The notes below the pieces were generated by a model, which was not told where the DNA came from, ran no database searches, and was given only the letters and a program-made list of their open reading frames with translations. The position numbers and the translations under genes are program-made. This document shows, one piece after another, positions 8,101 to 16,677 of a stretch of DNA of 64,000 bases; the first letter of the stretch is position 1, and each line of letters starts with the position of its first letter. The stretch is from Anaeromonas sp052088025 (lineage in GTDB: Bacteria; Bacillota; Clostridia; Tissierellales; SIT17), in NCBI RefSeq assembly GCF_052088025.1, contig NZ_JBQCYD010000003.1, forward strand, positions 1-64,000. Reading direction: 5' to 3'.

Positions 8101-9375
8101 TTATTCTCTATTAAAATCATCCTTATATTTATATATTTTCATCATATCTTCTTCACCTATACTTTTCTTGCCATATCTTACCTTTTCATATGTGTCTATA
8201 AATTCTTTTGTTTTTTCTAAATCTTTTTTGTTTTGGAAAATAAATTCTCTTGGAGTAAAATTCTTTTTATACTCATATCCTTTTTGAATCATTGAATTTG
8301 AGATATCTATAAAAATAAGCCTGATTATATGCATATTTTTATTTGTATTATTATTTGTATTTTTCTTGAATTTATTTTTTATATTATTTATTATATTTTT
8401 TCTATTAAATATAAATTCTTTTTCCTCTACAATAATATTATCATTACTTTTTTCACCACTATCTATGTTTTTTGAAATCCTATATATTATATAAACTAAA
8501 GTAGCTATTATAAAAGCTACTAAAAAATATCCTAAATAATTTAATACAACTTGTGCAATTTCATTTTGTTCTATATTTTCCTCTAATAAATTATTATCAC
8601 TATTTTCTAAATTTAAAGAATTTTCTTGTGGTGTTTCTTTAAGCTTGAAATCAGGAAATATTTTCTTAAAAAATTTATATAGTATTGACACTATAAATAT
8701 AAGTGGATTTATTACAAACTCTAATACAGGATATATTTTAGTCTTTACCAATTCCATATTACTAATTCCAAAAGAAAAATATAATATTATAAGCATAATA
8801 AATATTATTATAATATTTGATAAAACATTGAATATTTTTAAATTCTTGCTTTTATTTATGGCATTATTATCTAAGTATGCATTGTATAAATTTAATCTAA
8901 TGCTATATATAAAAGAAACTATTATGAAAATAATTATATATGGAACTAAATCATTCATAAACCATCTTGTATTTCCCATGAATATATCTAATGAGAATAT
9001 AGTTGCTATAAGTGATGTAAGTATAATTTTTTTAAAAACATCATCATTACTATAACTTTCATCTTTTAATCTAAGACTCACAATCCAAATAGATAAATAA
9101 ATTATAGTAAATAGTATAAAAACCAAGCTTGATTTTGTGCTATAATATGAAAAAACAATTGCAGTTATTATTCCAAGAAAAGGTATAATCTTTAATAATT
9201 TATTTTTATTAATATTGCTTTTACTAATAAATCCAGATAATAAATAGCTAAGTATCATTATAAGGAAAACAAATAATACAAGCTTATTAAAGATAATATT
9301 CTCTGTCACCATTCCTATTATTGTCATAATCAAAATAATATATCTTAACCCATCAAAAGCAATTTTATAAATCAT
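8101..9375 (-). CDS. Multi-pass membrane protein with C-terminal DUF4129 domain
   Basis: 424 residues. The N-terminal ~240 residues contain about eight hydrophobic segments. A polar linker and one more membrane segment (about residues 280-300) lead to a cytoplasmic C-terminal region of DUF4129 type, with G-Y-E-Y-K-K-N-F-T-P-R-E-F. Proteins of this class usually accompany MoxR and DUF58 proteins and often carry a transglutaminase domain, which I cannot see here. It overlaps the end of the DUF58 gene by 11 bases. It is the last gene of the MoxR operon, and its molecular function is unknown. Confidence 0.7.
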   Translation of the reverse strand: MIYKIAFDGLRYIILIMTIIGMVTENIIFNKLVLFVFLIMILSYLLSGFISKSNINKNKLLKIIPFLGIITAIVFSYYSTKSSLVFILFTIIYLSIWIVSLRLKDESYSNDDVFKKIILTSLIATIFSLDIFMGNTRWFMNDLVPYIIIFIIVSFIYSIRLNLYNAYLDNNAINKSKNLKIFNVLSNIIIIFIMLIILYFSFGISNMELVKTKIYPVLEFVINPLIFIVSILYKFFKKIFPDFKLKETPQENSLNLENSDNNLLEENIEQNEIAQVVLNYLGYFLVAFIIATLVYIIYRISKNIDSGEKSNDNIIVEEKEFIFNRKNIINNIKNKFKKNTNNNTNKNMHIIRLIFIDISNSMIQKGYEYKKNFTPREFIFQNKKDLEKTKEFIDTYEKVRYGKKSIGEEDMMKIYKYKDDFNRE

Positions 9376-10510
9376 AATATAGCTCCTTTAGACTGAATAT
9401 TTCTATATTTTCATCTAGCAAATAGTCATTTGAACTTCCTCTAAGAAGTATCAGTTTTATACTATAACCTACATATAAATATTCATTAATGATCTCTATT
9501 GTTTTTTCATCTAAATATGGGGTTATTAATATAAATGTAGTATCTCTTTTATAATTATTTACTGTTTCATAAAGTAAATCTGATACTTTTACTTTAAATA
9601 ACAAGGAAATTCTAGCTAATATATTTAATATTTCTTCTGCTATATTTATATTTGTATTTGGAGAAATTGTAATTATTTTTTCTTCTATTAAATTATCAGA
9701 AAGCAATATAGAATTTGTCGAAAATCCCACTGGTATACCTGATTCTATTGAGTCATTCATTATAGCTGCTGATATATCTACTCCCTTTTCTATTGAATAT
9801 TCATCATTATCTGCCCAAGGTATTTCATTACATTGAACATTCAGTATTATTTGAATAGATTTTTCAGATGTAAAATCAAAATCTTTAACATATAAATTAT
9901 TAAACCTTGCAGTAGCCTTCCAATCAATTATATTAAAACTATCATTAAAATTATATTCCCTAACTCCCTTTATAGCTAAGGGGTCAGAAATTATAAACCT
10001 ATTGACAGAGATTTCACCTTGTGGTTCATTTTCATCTACAATCAAATCATTTATATTTTTAATCTCAGGATAAACAACTATAGAAATAGGAGATTTTATA
10101 TTCATAAGCCCTTTAGATATACCAATAAAGTCCCCTATAGTAAGTCTGATATTATCAATATTATAATAGCCTCTTTTATTTATATAAAATTTATTTTTCC
10201 TTGTCACTTTTTGGAATGGAAGTAGGGATGTTATTACCTTATATATATTTGTATTTATATTTTTTTTATATTTATATGACTGATCTATATATTTTATTGG
10301 TTCAGATAATTCACTATACATTTCTATCCATGGTAAGGGGATAATTTTATGATTAGATATTACTGTAGTGATTACAATTTCTTCATTTGGAAAAACTATA
10401 TCTTTATCTATAAATCTATTGTATCTTACATTTTTTATTGATAACTCCGGCCAAGTCCTGATTAATAAAAAAGATATAATTATAAAAAATAAAATTGATA
10501 TAAATATCAT
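9365..10510 (-). CDS. DUF58 domain protein
   Basis: 381 residues. Two N-terminal hydrophobic segments are followed by a beta-rich region, then the DUF58 core at about residues 190-235, with the typical pattern in which a K-G-V-R-E-Y stretch precedes I-D-W-K-A-T-A-R and L-Y-V-K-D-F. DUF58 proteins have a von Willebrand factor A-like fold and work with MoxR ATPases, probably in assembly or quality control of other proteins. It lies between moxR and the DUF4129 gene. Confidence 0.85.
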   Translation of the reverse strand: MIFISILFFIIISFLLIRTWPELSIKNVRYNRFIDKDIVFPNEEIVITTVISNHKIIPLPWIEMYSELSEPIKYIDQSYKYKKNINTNIYKVITSLLPFQKVTRKNKFYINKRGYYNIDNIRLTIGDFIGISKGLMNIKSPISIVVYPEIKNINDLIVDENEPQGEISVNRFIISDPLAIKGVREYNFNDSFNIIDWKATARFNNLYVKDFDFTSEKSIQIILNVQCNEIPWADNDEYSIEKGVDISAAIMNDSIESGIPVGFSTNSILLSDNLIEEKIITISPNTNINIAEEILNILARISLLFKVKVSDLLYETVNNYKRDTTFILITPYLDEKTIEIINEYLYVGYSIKLILLRGSSNDYLLDENIEIFSLKELYYDL

Positions 10511-10518
10511 ATTAATAC

Positions 10519-11493
10519 CTAATTTCCAATTTGTTCTGAAGGTACTAATGTATCTTCAATGATTTTTTGAATTATTTGATCATTGCTAGTATCAGTAAAC
10601 CTAGATTTACCTTTTACAATAATTCTATGTCTAAATATAGGCTTTACAATACTCTTTATATCATCTGGAATCACATAATCCCTGCCTGAAATAGCTGCTT
10701 TTGCTTGTGCTCCTTTAAAAAGAGCCTGTGCTCCACGTGGACTTATGCCAAGTTTTATATTTTCATCTTCCCTTGTTTTCCTTACTAGATTTAGTATGTA
10801 GCTAGTTAAGTCATCATCTACCCTTATCTTTTGAAATAAATTTCTTGCTTTTAAAATATCCTCTGAATTTATAACTGGCTTTATTTGATCAAATGGATTT
10901 TTATTCTTAAATCTTTTAAGTATTTTAAACTCTTCTTCAAAATCAGGATATCCCATTGAAATCTTCATAAAAAACCTATCTAATTGGGCTTCAGGTAGTG
11001 GATATGTTCCTGCATTTTCAACTGGATTTTGTGTAGCTATTACAAAAAATGGTTGTTCTAATAAATGCGTTTTACCATCTATTGATAATTGATTTTCTTC
11101 CATTGCTTCAAGCAAGCTTGATTGTGTTCTAGGTGTTGCTCTATTGATTTCATCTGCTAAGACTAACTTATTCATAATAGGACCTTTTTTAAAGATAAAT
11201 TCACTTTTCTTTTGATTAAAATAATTTATTCCAGTAATATCAGATGGTAATAAATCTGGAGTAAATTGAATTCTAGAAAAATTACTATCTATTGATTTTG
11301 AAATGGTTCTTGCAAGCAATGTTTTACCAAGTCCTGGTACATCTTCTAGAAGTATATGACCTGAACATAGGATAGATATAACTATATTTTCTATTATTTC
11401 ATCTTTTCCTACAATTACTTTTTGAACATTTTCTTTCACATGGTTGGTCATTTCTTTTATTTTTTGTATTTCCACTTCAAAACTTCCTTTCAT
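10519..11493 (-). CDS. MoxR-family AAA+ ATPase
   Basis: 324 residues. Walker A is E-D-V-P-G-L-G-K57-T58 and Walker B is L-V-L-A-D114-E115-I-N-R-A. P-E-A-Q-L-D-R-F and the C-terminal lid G-I-S-P-R-G-A are also present. MoxR ATPases act as chaperones with VWA/DUF58 partners encoded beside them, which is the arrangement here. The start at 11493 is one base past the stop of the small DUF4177 gene, consistent with coupling. Confidence 0.92.
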   Translation of the reverse strand: MKGSFEVEIQKIKEMTNHVKENVQKVIVGKDEIIENIVISILCSGHILLEDVPGLGKTLLARTISKSIDSNFSRIQFTPDLLPSDITGINYFNQKKSEFIFKKGPIMNKLVLADEINRATPRTQSSLLEAMEENQLSIDGKTHLLEQPFFVIATQNPVENAGTYPLPEAQLDRFFMKISMGYPDFEEEFKILKRFKNKNPFDQIKPVINSEDILKARNLFQKIRVDDDLTSYILNLVRKTREDENIKLGISPRGAQALFKGAQAKAAISGRDYVIPDDIKSIVKPIFRHRIIVKGKSRFTDTSNDQIIQKIIEDTLVPSEQIGN

Positions 11494-11494
11494 A

Positions 11495-11674
11495 TTATAT
11501 TTTTTCTCTTTTAAAAACTGCTGCTATATTCCTACCACTTGCAGATGCAGTAAGTCCTACCATTTCCCAACCTTCTTCTCCTAATTCATTTAATTTTTTT
11601 TCATGTTCTTTTGTAAGTACCATAGATGTCATTCCATGTAATCTCATGTTTTCTACCTTGTATTCAAATTTCAT
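11495..11674 (-). CDS. Small DUF4177-like protein
   Basis: 59 residues reading M-K-F-E-Y-K-V-E, then L-N-E-L-G-E-E-G-W-E-M-V-G and ending V-F-K-R-E-K-I. The G-E-E-G-W-E-x-V pattern followed by a Phe-Lys-Arg strand is typical of the short DUF4177 family. A GGAGTGAT ribosome site precedes the ATG. It is the first gene of the MoxR operon and ends one base before moxR starts. The molecular role of the family is not established. Confidence 0.8.
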   Translation of the reverse strand: MKFEYKVENMRLHGMTSMVLTKEHEKKLNELGEEGWEMVGLTASASGRNIAAVFKREKI

Positions 11675-11841
11675 AATATATCACTCCTTTATATATCTCG
11701 AATATTAATTATTATTTTATCATATTTTAAAACAAAGATATTAATTTTATTGAATTTGGTTTATAATTTTATATATTAAGGATATAAATATAATATCTTT
11801 AATATCTTTTAAATAGAATAAAATAAATAGGAGATGATGAA

Positions 11842-12231
11842 ATGTATAAAAATAGAATTCAAGTTGATTGGTTAAATAAATTGTATGATGATATTTATTA
11901 TAGTGAGTTAGAAGATAGTGAGCATACTTTAGATATAATCACTAATTTGATTTCAAGTAAAGAGGTTAAGTTTCAAGAAGAGGAAAAAAGTCTTGTAGCT
12001 GTTGTAATAGAGGTCACAGAAGAATTAGCAAGCTTATTAGAAAGTGAAGAATTGCTAGAAAGTTATAATTTTATTACTAAAAGAATAGAGGAAATACAAA
12101 TGGGAGATTTTGATAATGCCTTTAGAGAAGAATACTTCCCTGATTTTTATGATTTAGAAAAAGATGAGGAAATGGAAATAGAAATAGATATGGAAGAACT
12201 AGATGATGAAGATGAAATAGATGAATATTAA
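11842..12231 (+). CDS. Acidic protein of unknown function
   Basis: 129 residues, not recognised. The protein is strongly acidic, and the last ~30 residues are almost entirely Asp/Glu with Met and Ile (for example E-M-E-I-E-I-D-M-E-E-L-D-D). The first 90 residues look helical. There is no signal or membrane segment, so it should be cytoplasmic. AGGAGA lies eight bases before the ATG. It is a single gene with a possible TATAAT -10 box at 11762-11767 and a terminator shared with the next, convergent gene. Confidence 0.65.
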   Translation: MYKNRIQVDWLNKLYDDIYYSELEDSEHTLDIITNLISSKEVKFQEEEKSLVAVVIEVTEELASLLESEELLESYNFITKRIEEIQMGDFDNAFREEYFPDFYDLEKDEEMEIEIDMEELDDEDEIDEY

Positions 12232-12234
12232 AAA

Positions 12235-12256
12235 AAATCCTATTAGATTAGGATTT
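12235..12256. terminator. Bidirectional terminator
   Basis: The hairpin AAATCCTA / TAGGATTT has a 6-base loop, with A-rich and T-rich flanks. It lies between two convergent genes. Confidence 0.8.
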
Positions 12257-12824
12257 CTTTTTTTTCTTTAAGTTCATTTATAAATTCAACTGATGGTGAA
12301 GGTTTGTAGAAATATTTTAATTCTCCATGCTCATTATATAATTTTTCAATTAAAAAAGAGATGTTTTCAACTGTTATTTTATTAAAATCATATTTCAAGA
12401 GTTTATTTATAATATAAGATGCAAGTTCATTATCAATAACATATACATCATAATCACTAACTTTAAATGCTTTTCTAAGTTCTGAAACTGTAAGGATATC
12501 TTTTAGAGCTATATTATATATATTATTATATTGATTTTCTATATCAACCACCATTTTAGACCAATGTTTAAAGCCTTCTGTGTTTAACTTTGGTAAAACT
12601 TTGTTTTTATCTTCAAATATTTTTATAAGAAGTATTTTAAGAGAATGGTTTATAGCAGATTTGGCTATAAATAACTCATACCATTTTTCCTCACTTAAAT
12701 CAGAGTTTAAACCTGACTTAGCTCTAATCTTTCTTATAACACCTATGTTTTCATATTTATATTTCATAATAAAAAAATCAATAAATTCTCTTAAATCTGT
12801 TAATAATGATTCATTATAATTCAA
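12243..12824 (-). CDS. Orphan protein resembling the N-terminal helical domain of N6-adenine DNA methylases
   Basis: 193 residues, all-helical. The pattern E-E-K-W-Y-E-L-F-I-A-K-S-A followed by I-L-L-I-K-I-F-E-D-K-N and G-F-K-H-W resembles the N-terminal domain of large Eco57I/PglX-type methyltransferases. So does the later I-I-N-K-L-L-K-Y-D-F-N-K-I and the closing F-Y-K-P-S-P, which recalls the F-Y-T-P that opens the catalytic domain. Here the protein stops where the methyltransferase domain would begin, and no N-P-P-Y motif or nuclease is nearby. It may be a remnant or a stand-alone adaptor. The start appears to be TTG (12824), with GGAGG ten bases upstream. The family assignment is by pattern only. 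Confidence 0.55.
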   Translation of the reverse strand: MNYNESLLTDLREFIDFFIMKYKYENIGVIRKIRAKSGLNSDLSEEKWYELFIAKSAINHSLKILLIKIFEDKNKVLPKLNTEGFKHWSKMVVDIENQYNNIYNIALKDILTVSELRKAFKVSDYDVYVIDNELASYIINKLLKYDFNKITVENISFLIEKLYNEHGELKYFYKPSPSVEFINELKEKKEILI

Positions 12825-12875
12825 AAAACATCTACCTCCTTTTTTAATATTGTTGACAAACTACAATTATATATA

Positions 12876-14135
12876 CTAGTAAACTTCCTTTATGTCTATA
12901 GTTTGATGGTTTTCATACTTATAAGTTTTACCTTCCCAAGTTCTTATCAATATATAATCCTTACCCCTTGAAATTAAATATTCAGGAAGTATTGGAGTTT
13001 TACCATGACCTTTAGGTGCATTAATTATATAGGTTGGGATTGCCATACCGGATGTATATCCTCTTAAATATTCCATTATTTCAATTCCATCATCTACTGA
13101 AGTATTAAAGTGAGTAGTCCCTTTTACATGTTTAGCATGAAAAATGTAATATGGTCTAACCCTTATTTTTAATAATTCTTGATTTAATAATCTCATTATA
13201 TATTTATCATTGTTAATTCCATTTAAAAGTACAGCTTGGTTTCCAAGAGGAACGCCTGCATTTGCAAGTTTTTCACATGCTTCTTTTGACTCTCTTGTAA
13301 CTTCTTTAGGATGATTAAAATGTGTGTTTATATATATAGGATGATATTTTTTTAGCATATTTACAAATTCATCTGTTATTCTTTGAGGCATTGTAACTGG
13401 AGTTCTTGTACCTATTCTTATATATTCTACATGTTCTATTTCATAAAGGCTCTTTATTATCCATTCCAATCTATCATTTGATAAGGTTAGTGGATCTCCA
13501 CCTGTTATTAAAACATCTCTTATTTCTTCATTTTCTTTAACATAATCTATGGATTCTTGAATTAACTGTGTATTAGTATGGTTGTCAGTCTGACCTATAT
13601 TACGTCTTCTTTGGCAATGTCTACAGTACATAGCACATTCATTTGTTACATTGATTATTAATCTATCTGGATATCTTCTTGTTATAGTTCCTGCAGGATT
13701 TGTAAATTCCTCACCCATTGGATCACTATCACCAAGTTCATCTATTAGCTCTATACTAGAAGGAATGGATAACATCCTTATAGCATCATATTTATCATAC
13801 TTGTCCATTAAGCTGACATAATATGGTGAAATTGACCATCTATATTGCTCTCCTACTTTTCTGATTGAATCTATTTCCTTTTCAGTTAAATTTATCATTC
13901 TATTTAAAGTCTCTATGTCAGAAACACGATTTTTCAACTGCCATTTATAATCATTCCAATTTTCTTCATTTGCATCTAAAACTTTTAAAATATGATTTTT
14001 GTTTTTTTGATATTCATTTTCTAAATCTAAACCTTTTGGGATAGATTTTCGAATATTCAAATAATCATCAATAGTTCTTTTTAATTCATCAGCTCTTTTT
14101 AAAGATTCTTCTCTCTGCTTACTTATTTTGGCCAT
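12876..14135 (-). CDS. eam: Glutamate 2,3-aminomutase (radical SAM, PLP)
   Basis: 419 residues of the lysine 2,3-aminomutase family. The radical-SAM cluster is Cys167-x3-Cys171-x2-Cys174, and the PLP lysine is likely Lys379 in K-G-H-G-K. The two aspartates that hold the lysine side chain in lysine 2,3-aminomutase (Asp293 and Asp330 in the C. subterminale enzyme) are replaced by Lys335 (F-H-A-K-H) and Asn372 (I-I-N-A-P). This is the Lys/Asn pair reported for clostridial glutamate 2,3-aminomutase. The expected product is beta-glutamate, a compatible solute. It is a single gene with a strong promoter about 145 bases upstream. Confidence 0.88.
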   Translation of the reverse strand: MAKISKQREESLKRADELKRTIDDYLNIRKSIPKGLDLENEYQKNKNHILKVLDANEENWNDYKWQLKNRVSDIETLNRMINLTEKEIDSIRKVGEQYRWSISPYYVSLMDKYDKYDAIRMLSIPSSIELIDELGDSDPMGEEFTNPAGTITRRYPDRLIINVTNECAMYCRHCQRRRNIGQTDNHTNTQLIQESIDYVKENEEIRDVLITGGDPLTLSNDRLEWIIKSLYEIEHVEYIRIGTRTPVTMPQRITDEFVNMLKKYHPIYINTHFNHPKEVTRESKEACEKLANAGVPLGNQAVLLNGINNDKYIMRLLNQELLKIRVRPYYIFHAKHVKGTTHFNTSVDDGIEIMEYLRGYTSGMAIPTYIINAPKGHGKTPILPEYLISRGKDYILIRTWEGKTYKYENHQTIDIKEVY

Positions 14136-14278
14136 AGGATGCCTCCTTATTTGTTTTTATTGTTACAGGATTATTTATAGATTATTTCTTTATTCATAAA
14201 GAGAATATATATTTAATATCTATATATTAAGGATAAGTTATTAAAAATTTGAATTTTATGAAATTTATTTCACCTTTA

Positions 14279-14307
14279 ATTATATCCTTAATGCTCTAAA
14301 AAGTCAA
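14279..14307 (-). promoter_or_regulatory. Sigma-A promoter of the aminomutase gene
   Basis: On the minus strand, TTGACT (14302-14307) and TATAAT (14279-14284) are separated by exactly 17 bases. The predicted untranslated leader is about 135 bases. I saw no known riboswitch in the leader. Confidence 0.8.
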
Positions 14308-14331
14308 TTTTGCTAAAGGAGATATACTACT

Positions 14332-15300
14332 ATGAAAAAATCTACATCCTTATTTTTTATTGTTACTTTTTTTATTGTTATGACTTTAATTTTGTTTCTT
14401 AGCTATAAGGTCATTCCAATCTCACATCAAAAAACAGATTCAAAGTTAAGTGAAAAAAATATTGATAATTACTTCTCAGATAATATAAAAGAAAAGACAA
14501 AGGCTATAGAATCAATAAAAGAAATAGTGCTCTCAGATTTAGGTTTTAAAGAATGGATGGATTATAAAGAATATATGAGCATATTAGTTTTTCCAAGTGA
14601 TTTAAAAAATGAAAATATAGATCTTATAATAGGTCTTAACTTGTCTAAAGATACAGGTGTTATAGCTTTATATGAAAAACAAAATGATAAATATGTTTTA
14701 CAAGACTCTATAAAAGATTTATCATATATTGATTATATAAAAACCAAAGAATTTAATGATAAATTTTTATTAATAGTAGAAGAAACTATTGATGAAAAAC
14801 TTGGTGGGTATTTTTATGATGAGAGACTTGTGATATATTATAAACAAGAGGATTTTAAAAAAGTTTTTGATAAAACTAAAGTATATGAATCTTACCTATA
14901 TGAAGGTTGGAAAAAGGAAAAAATCAAAAACCCAAAATGGTTTAAATTAACAGAAAATAATATAATAGATATTGTAGAAAAGGACAATTTAAATATAGAC
15001 TTACATAAGGAATTAAATATCTACACTAGTGATGAATCATCTACTTCTATACCAAGTAATTTTAAGGAATATAAAAATAAAAACTTGAAATTAAATTATA
15101 CTTGGGATAAAGATTTTAATTATTTTATTCAAAATAAAGGAATTATAACTTCTACTAAGGAATCAGTTGGTATAATATCTATGTCAAATCAAAGTGTTGA
15201 CTATTATTTAGACAATGAAAAGATATTATATAAGATAATTGATAAAAAAGGTGATGTAAGATATGAAGATTCTGATAAAATTAGGGTATTAGAGAAATAA
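14332..15300 (+). CDS. Exported or membrane-anchored protein of unknown function
   Basis: 322 residues, not recognised. The basic start K-K is followed by a hydrophobic stretch at about residues 6-28, a signal peptide or single anchor without a lipobox cysteine. The rest is hydrophilic, Lys/Glu/Tyr rich and presumably outside the membrane. AAAGGAG lies before the ATG. Upstream lies a motif (ATTAAGGATA, 14226-14235) also seen in two other intergenic regions. The next gene starts 23 bases later, so they may be co-transcribed. Confidence 0.6.
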   Translation: MKKSTSLFFIVTFFIVMTLILFLSYKVIPISHQKTDSKLSEKNIDNYFSDNIKEKTKAIESIKEIVLSDLGFKEWMDYKEYMSILVFPSDLKNENIDLIIGLNLSKDTGVIALYEKQNDKYVLQDSIKDLSYIDYIKTKEFNDKFLLIVEETIDEKLGGYFYDERLVIYYKQEDFKKVFDKTKVYESYLYEGWKKEKIKNPKWFKLTENNIIDIVEKDNLNIDLHKELNIYTSDESSTSIPSNFKEYKNKNLKLNYTWDKDFNYFIQNKGIITSTKESVGIISMSNQSVDYYLDNEKILYKIIDKKGDVRYEDSDKIRVLEK

Positions 15301-15323
15301 CAAAGTTTGAAGAGGTGTTAATA

Positions 15324-16052
15324 ATGACAGAGAAAATTTATTTGAAAAATCCTTATTTGATGAAATTAAATGCTAAAATAATAGAAAATGATTTTAAAGA
15401 TAATAAGTTCCACGTTAAATTAAATAGAACTTTATTTGAGCCTAATATTTCTGGAGGTCAATTTGGAGATAAAGGCAGTATTGATGGAATTAGCGTGTTA
15501 AATGTTTATGAGCAAAAAGATGATATCATTCATGTTTTAAAGGATTTACCAAAAAGTAAAGAAGTTGAAATATCTATAGATTGGGATATTAGATTTAGTA
15601 ATATGCAACAACATACTGGAAGTCATATACTTTCTAATGCTTTTTATAAATTATATGATTTTGACACATTAAATTTTCATATAGGAGAAAACTTTAATTA
15701 TATTGATATCAATACTAATCTTTTAAATAAAAATATAATAGAAAAAATAGAATCATATTCTAATAGAATTGTATTTTCTAATTTTGAGATTTCTACTTAT
15801 ATTGTAGATAGGGAATATGTTTCTAATTTGCCTATAAGAGGTAGTATAAAAAAAGATGGAGACATAAGAATTGTAGAGATAAATAGATTGGATTTTTGTG
15901 AATGTAACAGCATCCATAATAGAAGAACTGGTGAAGTGGGGCTTATAAAAATAATTAATTGCTATAAGATAAAGGAAAATTATAGGGTTGAATTTGTATG
16001 TGGTATAAAAGCACTTAAAGATTATCAAATGAAAATATCGATGAAATTATAA
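15324..16052 (+). CDS. AlaX-like alanyl-tRNA editing protein
   Basis: 242 residues from the ATG at 15324. An in-frame GTG at 15315 is part of the ribosome site AGAGG and is rejected. The protein matches the editing half of alanyl-tRNA synthetase: an N-terminal beta barrel with G-G-Q-F-G-D-K-G, the zinc motif H-T-G-S-H, and C-terminal ligands in C-E-C-N-S-I-H. Such free-standing proteins hydrolyse Ser or Gly mischarged on tRNA-Ala. The usual C-x-G-T-H is altered to C-N-S-I-H, so metal binding may differ. Probably cytoplasmic. Confidence 0.8.
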   Translation: MTEKIYLKNPYLMKLNAKIIENDFKDNKFHVKLNRTLFEPNISGGQFGDKGSIDGISVLNVYEQKDDIIHVLKDLPKSKEVEISIDWDIRFSNMQQHTGSHILSNAFYKLYDFDTLNFHIGENFNYIDINTNLLNKNIIEKIESYSNRIVFSNFEISTYIVDREYVSNLPIRGSIKKDGDIRIVEINRLDFCECNSIHNRRTGEVGLIKIINCYKIKENYRVEFVCGIKALKDYQMKISMKL

Positions 16053-16054
16053 GA

Positions 16055-16094
16055 GATATAAATAGATAGATCAATTGATTTATCTATTTATATC
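16055..16094. terminator. Long palindromic bidirectional terminator
   Basis: A near-perfect 40-base palindrome (GATATAAATAGATA / TATCTATTTATATC outer stem) with T-rich sequence after it. It lies between two convergent genes. Confidence 0.75.
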
Positions 16095-16535
16095 TGTGTT
16101 TTTCTTTTTTTCATCTAAGCTCCTTTTTATATCTTTATATCCTAAAATAAAATATGCGTATTCTATAGAAAGTATAGATATGCTTAGTAATATTAAAAGC
16201 ATAGAGTATATATCATTTTTTATGCTTGCATTTTCTGATAATACAAAATTCATAATACCATTTGCAAATAATAGGAAAGTAATTATAAATGCTATAGTTA
16301 TTATAATGTTAAATCTAGTTTTTGATTTTAGCTTGTAACTATTTCTAACTATCCTAATCATTATATAAGTTATATAAATGGCATATATAAATATGTAAAT
16401 AAAATATTTGTTTTTAAATAAATATTCATTATTAAATTTATATATACTATATACAAATAATATGAAGCTTATTATTCTTATAATTATTCCTAAAGGTGAT
16501 ACTTTTTTTATTTTAATTCTATTCCTTCTACTCAT
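16080..16535 (-). CDS. Four-pass membrane protein of unknown function
   Basis: 151 residues, Ile/Tyr/Phe rich, with four hydrophobic segments at about residues 15-33, 44-61, 76-98 and 108-130. The basic N-terminus (S-R-R-N-R-I-K-I-K-K) and polar tail suggest both ends are cytoplasmic. No family is recognised. It is a single gene. Its upstream region carries a tandem 18-bp repeat, each copy holding a TATAAT-like box in its direction. Confidence 0.55.
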   Translation of the reverse strand: MSRRNRIKIKKVSPLGIIIRIISFILFVYSIYKFNNEYLFKNKYFIYIFIYAIYITYIMIRIVRNSYKLKSKTRFNIIITIAFIITFLLFANGIMNFVLSENASIKNDIYSMLLILLSISILSIEYAYFILGYKDIKRSLDEKKKNTDINR

Positions 16536-16553
16536 ACATTCCCTTACCTTTCA

Positions 16554-16589
16554 TTTTTTATTATAACATAATTTTTTATTATAACATAA
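16554..16589. repeat. Two tandem copies of an 18-bp unit
   Basis: TTTTTTATTATAACATAA occurs twice in perfect tandem (16554-16571 and 16572-16589). On the minus strand each copy holds TTATAATA, so it may duplicate the -10 region of the membrane-protein gene ending at 16535. Confidence 0.8.
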
Positions 16590-16677
16590 TATTTTCTTTA
16601 AATTCTATCTTATAATACATATTCCCTTAATTTTATGTTATAATTATTTTTGCAATAAATTTTAAAGGAGAATGATA

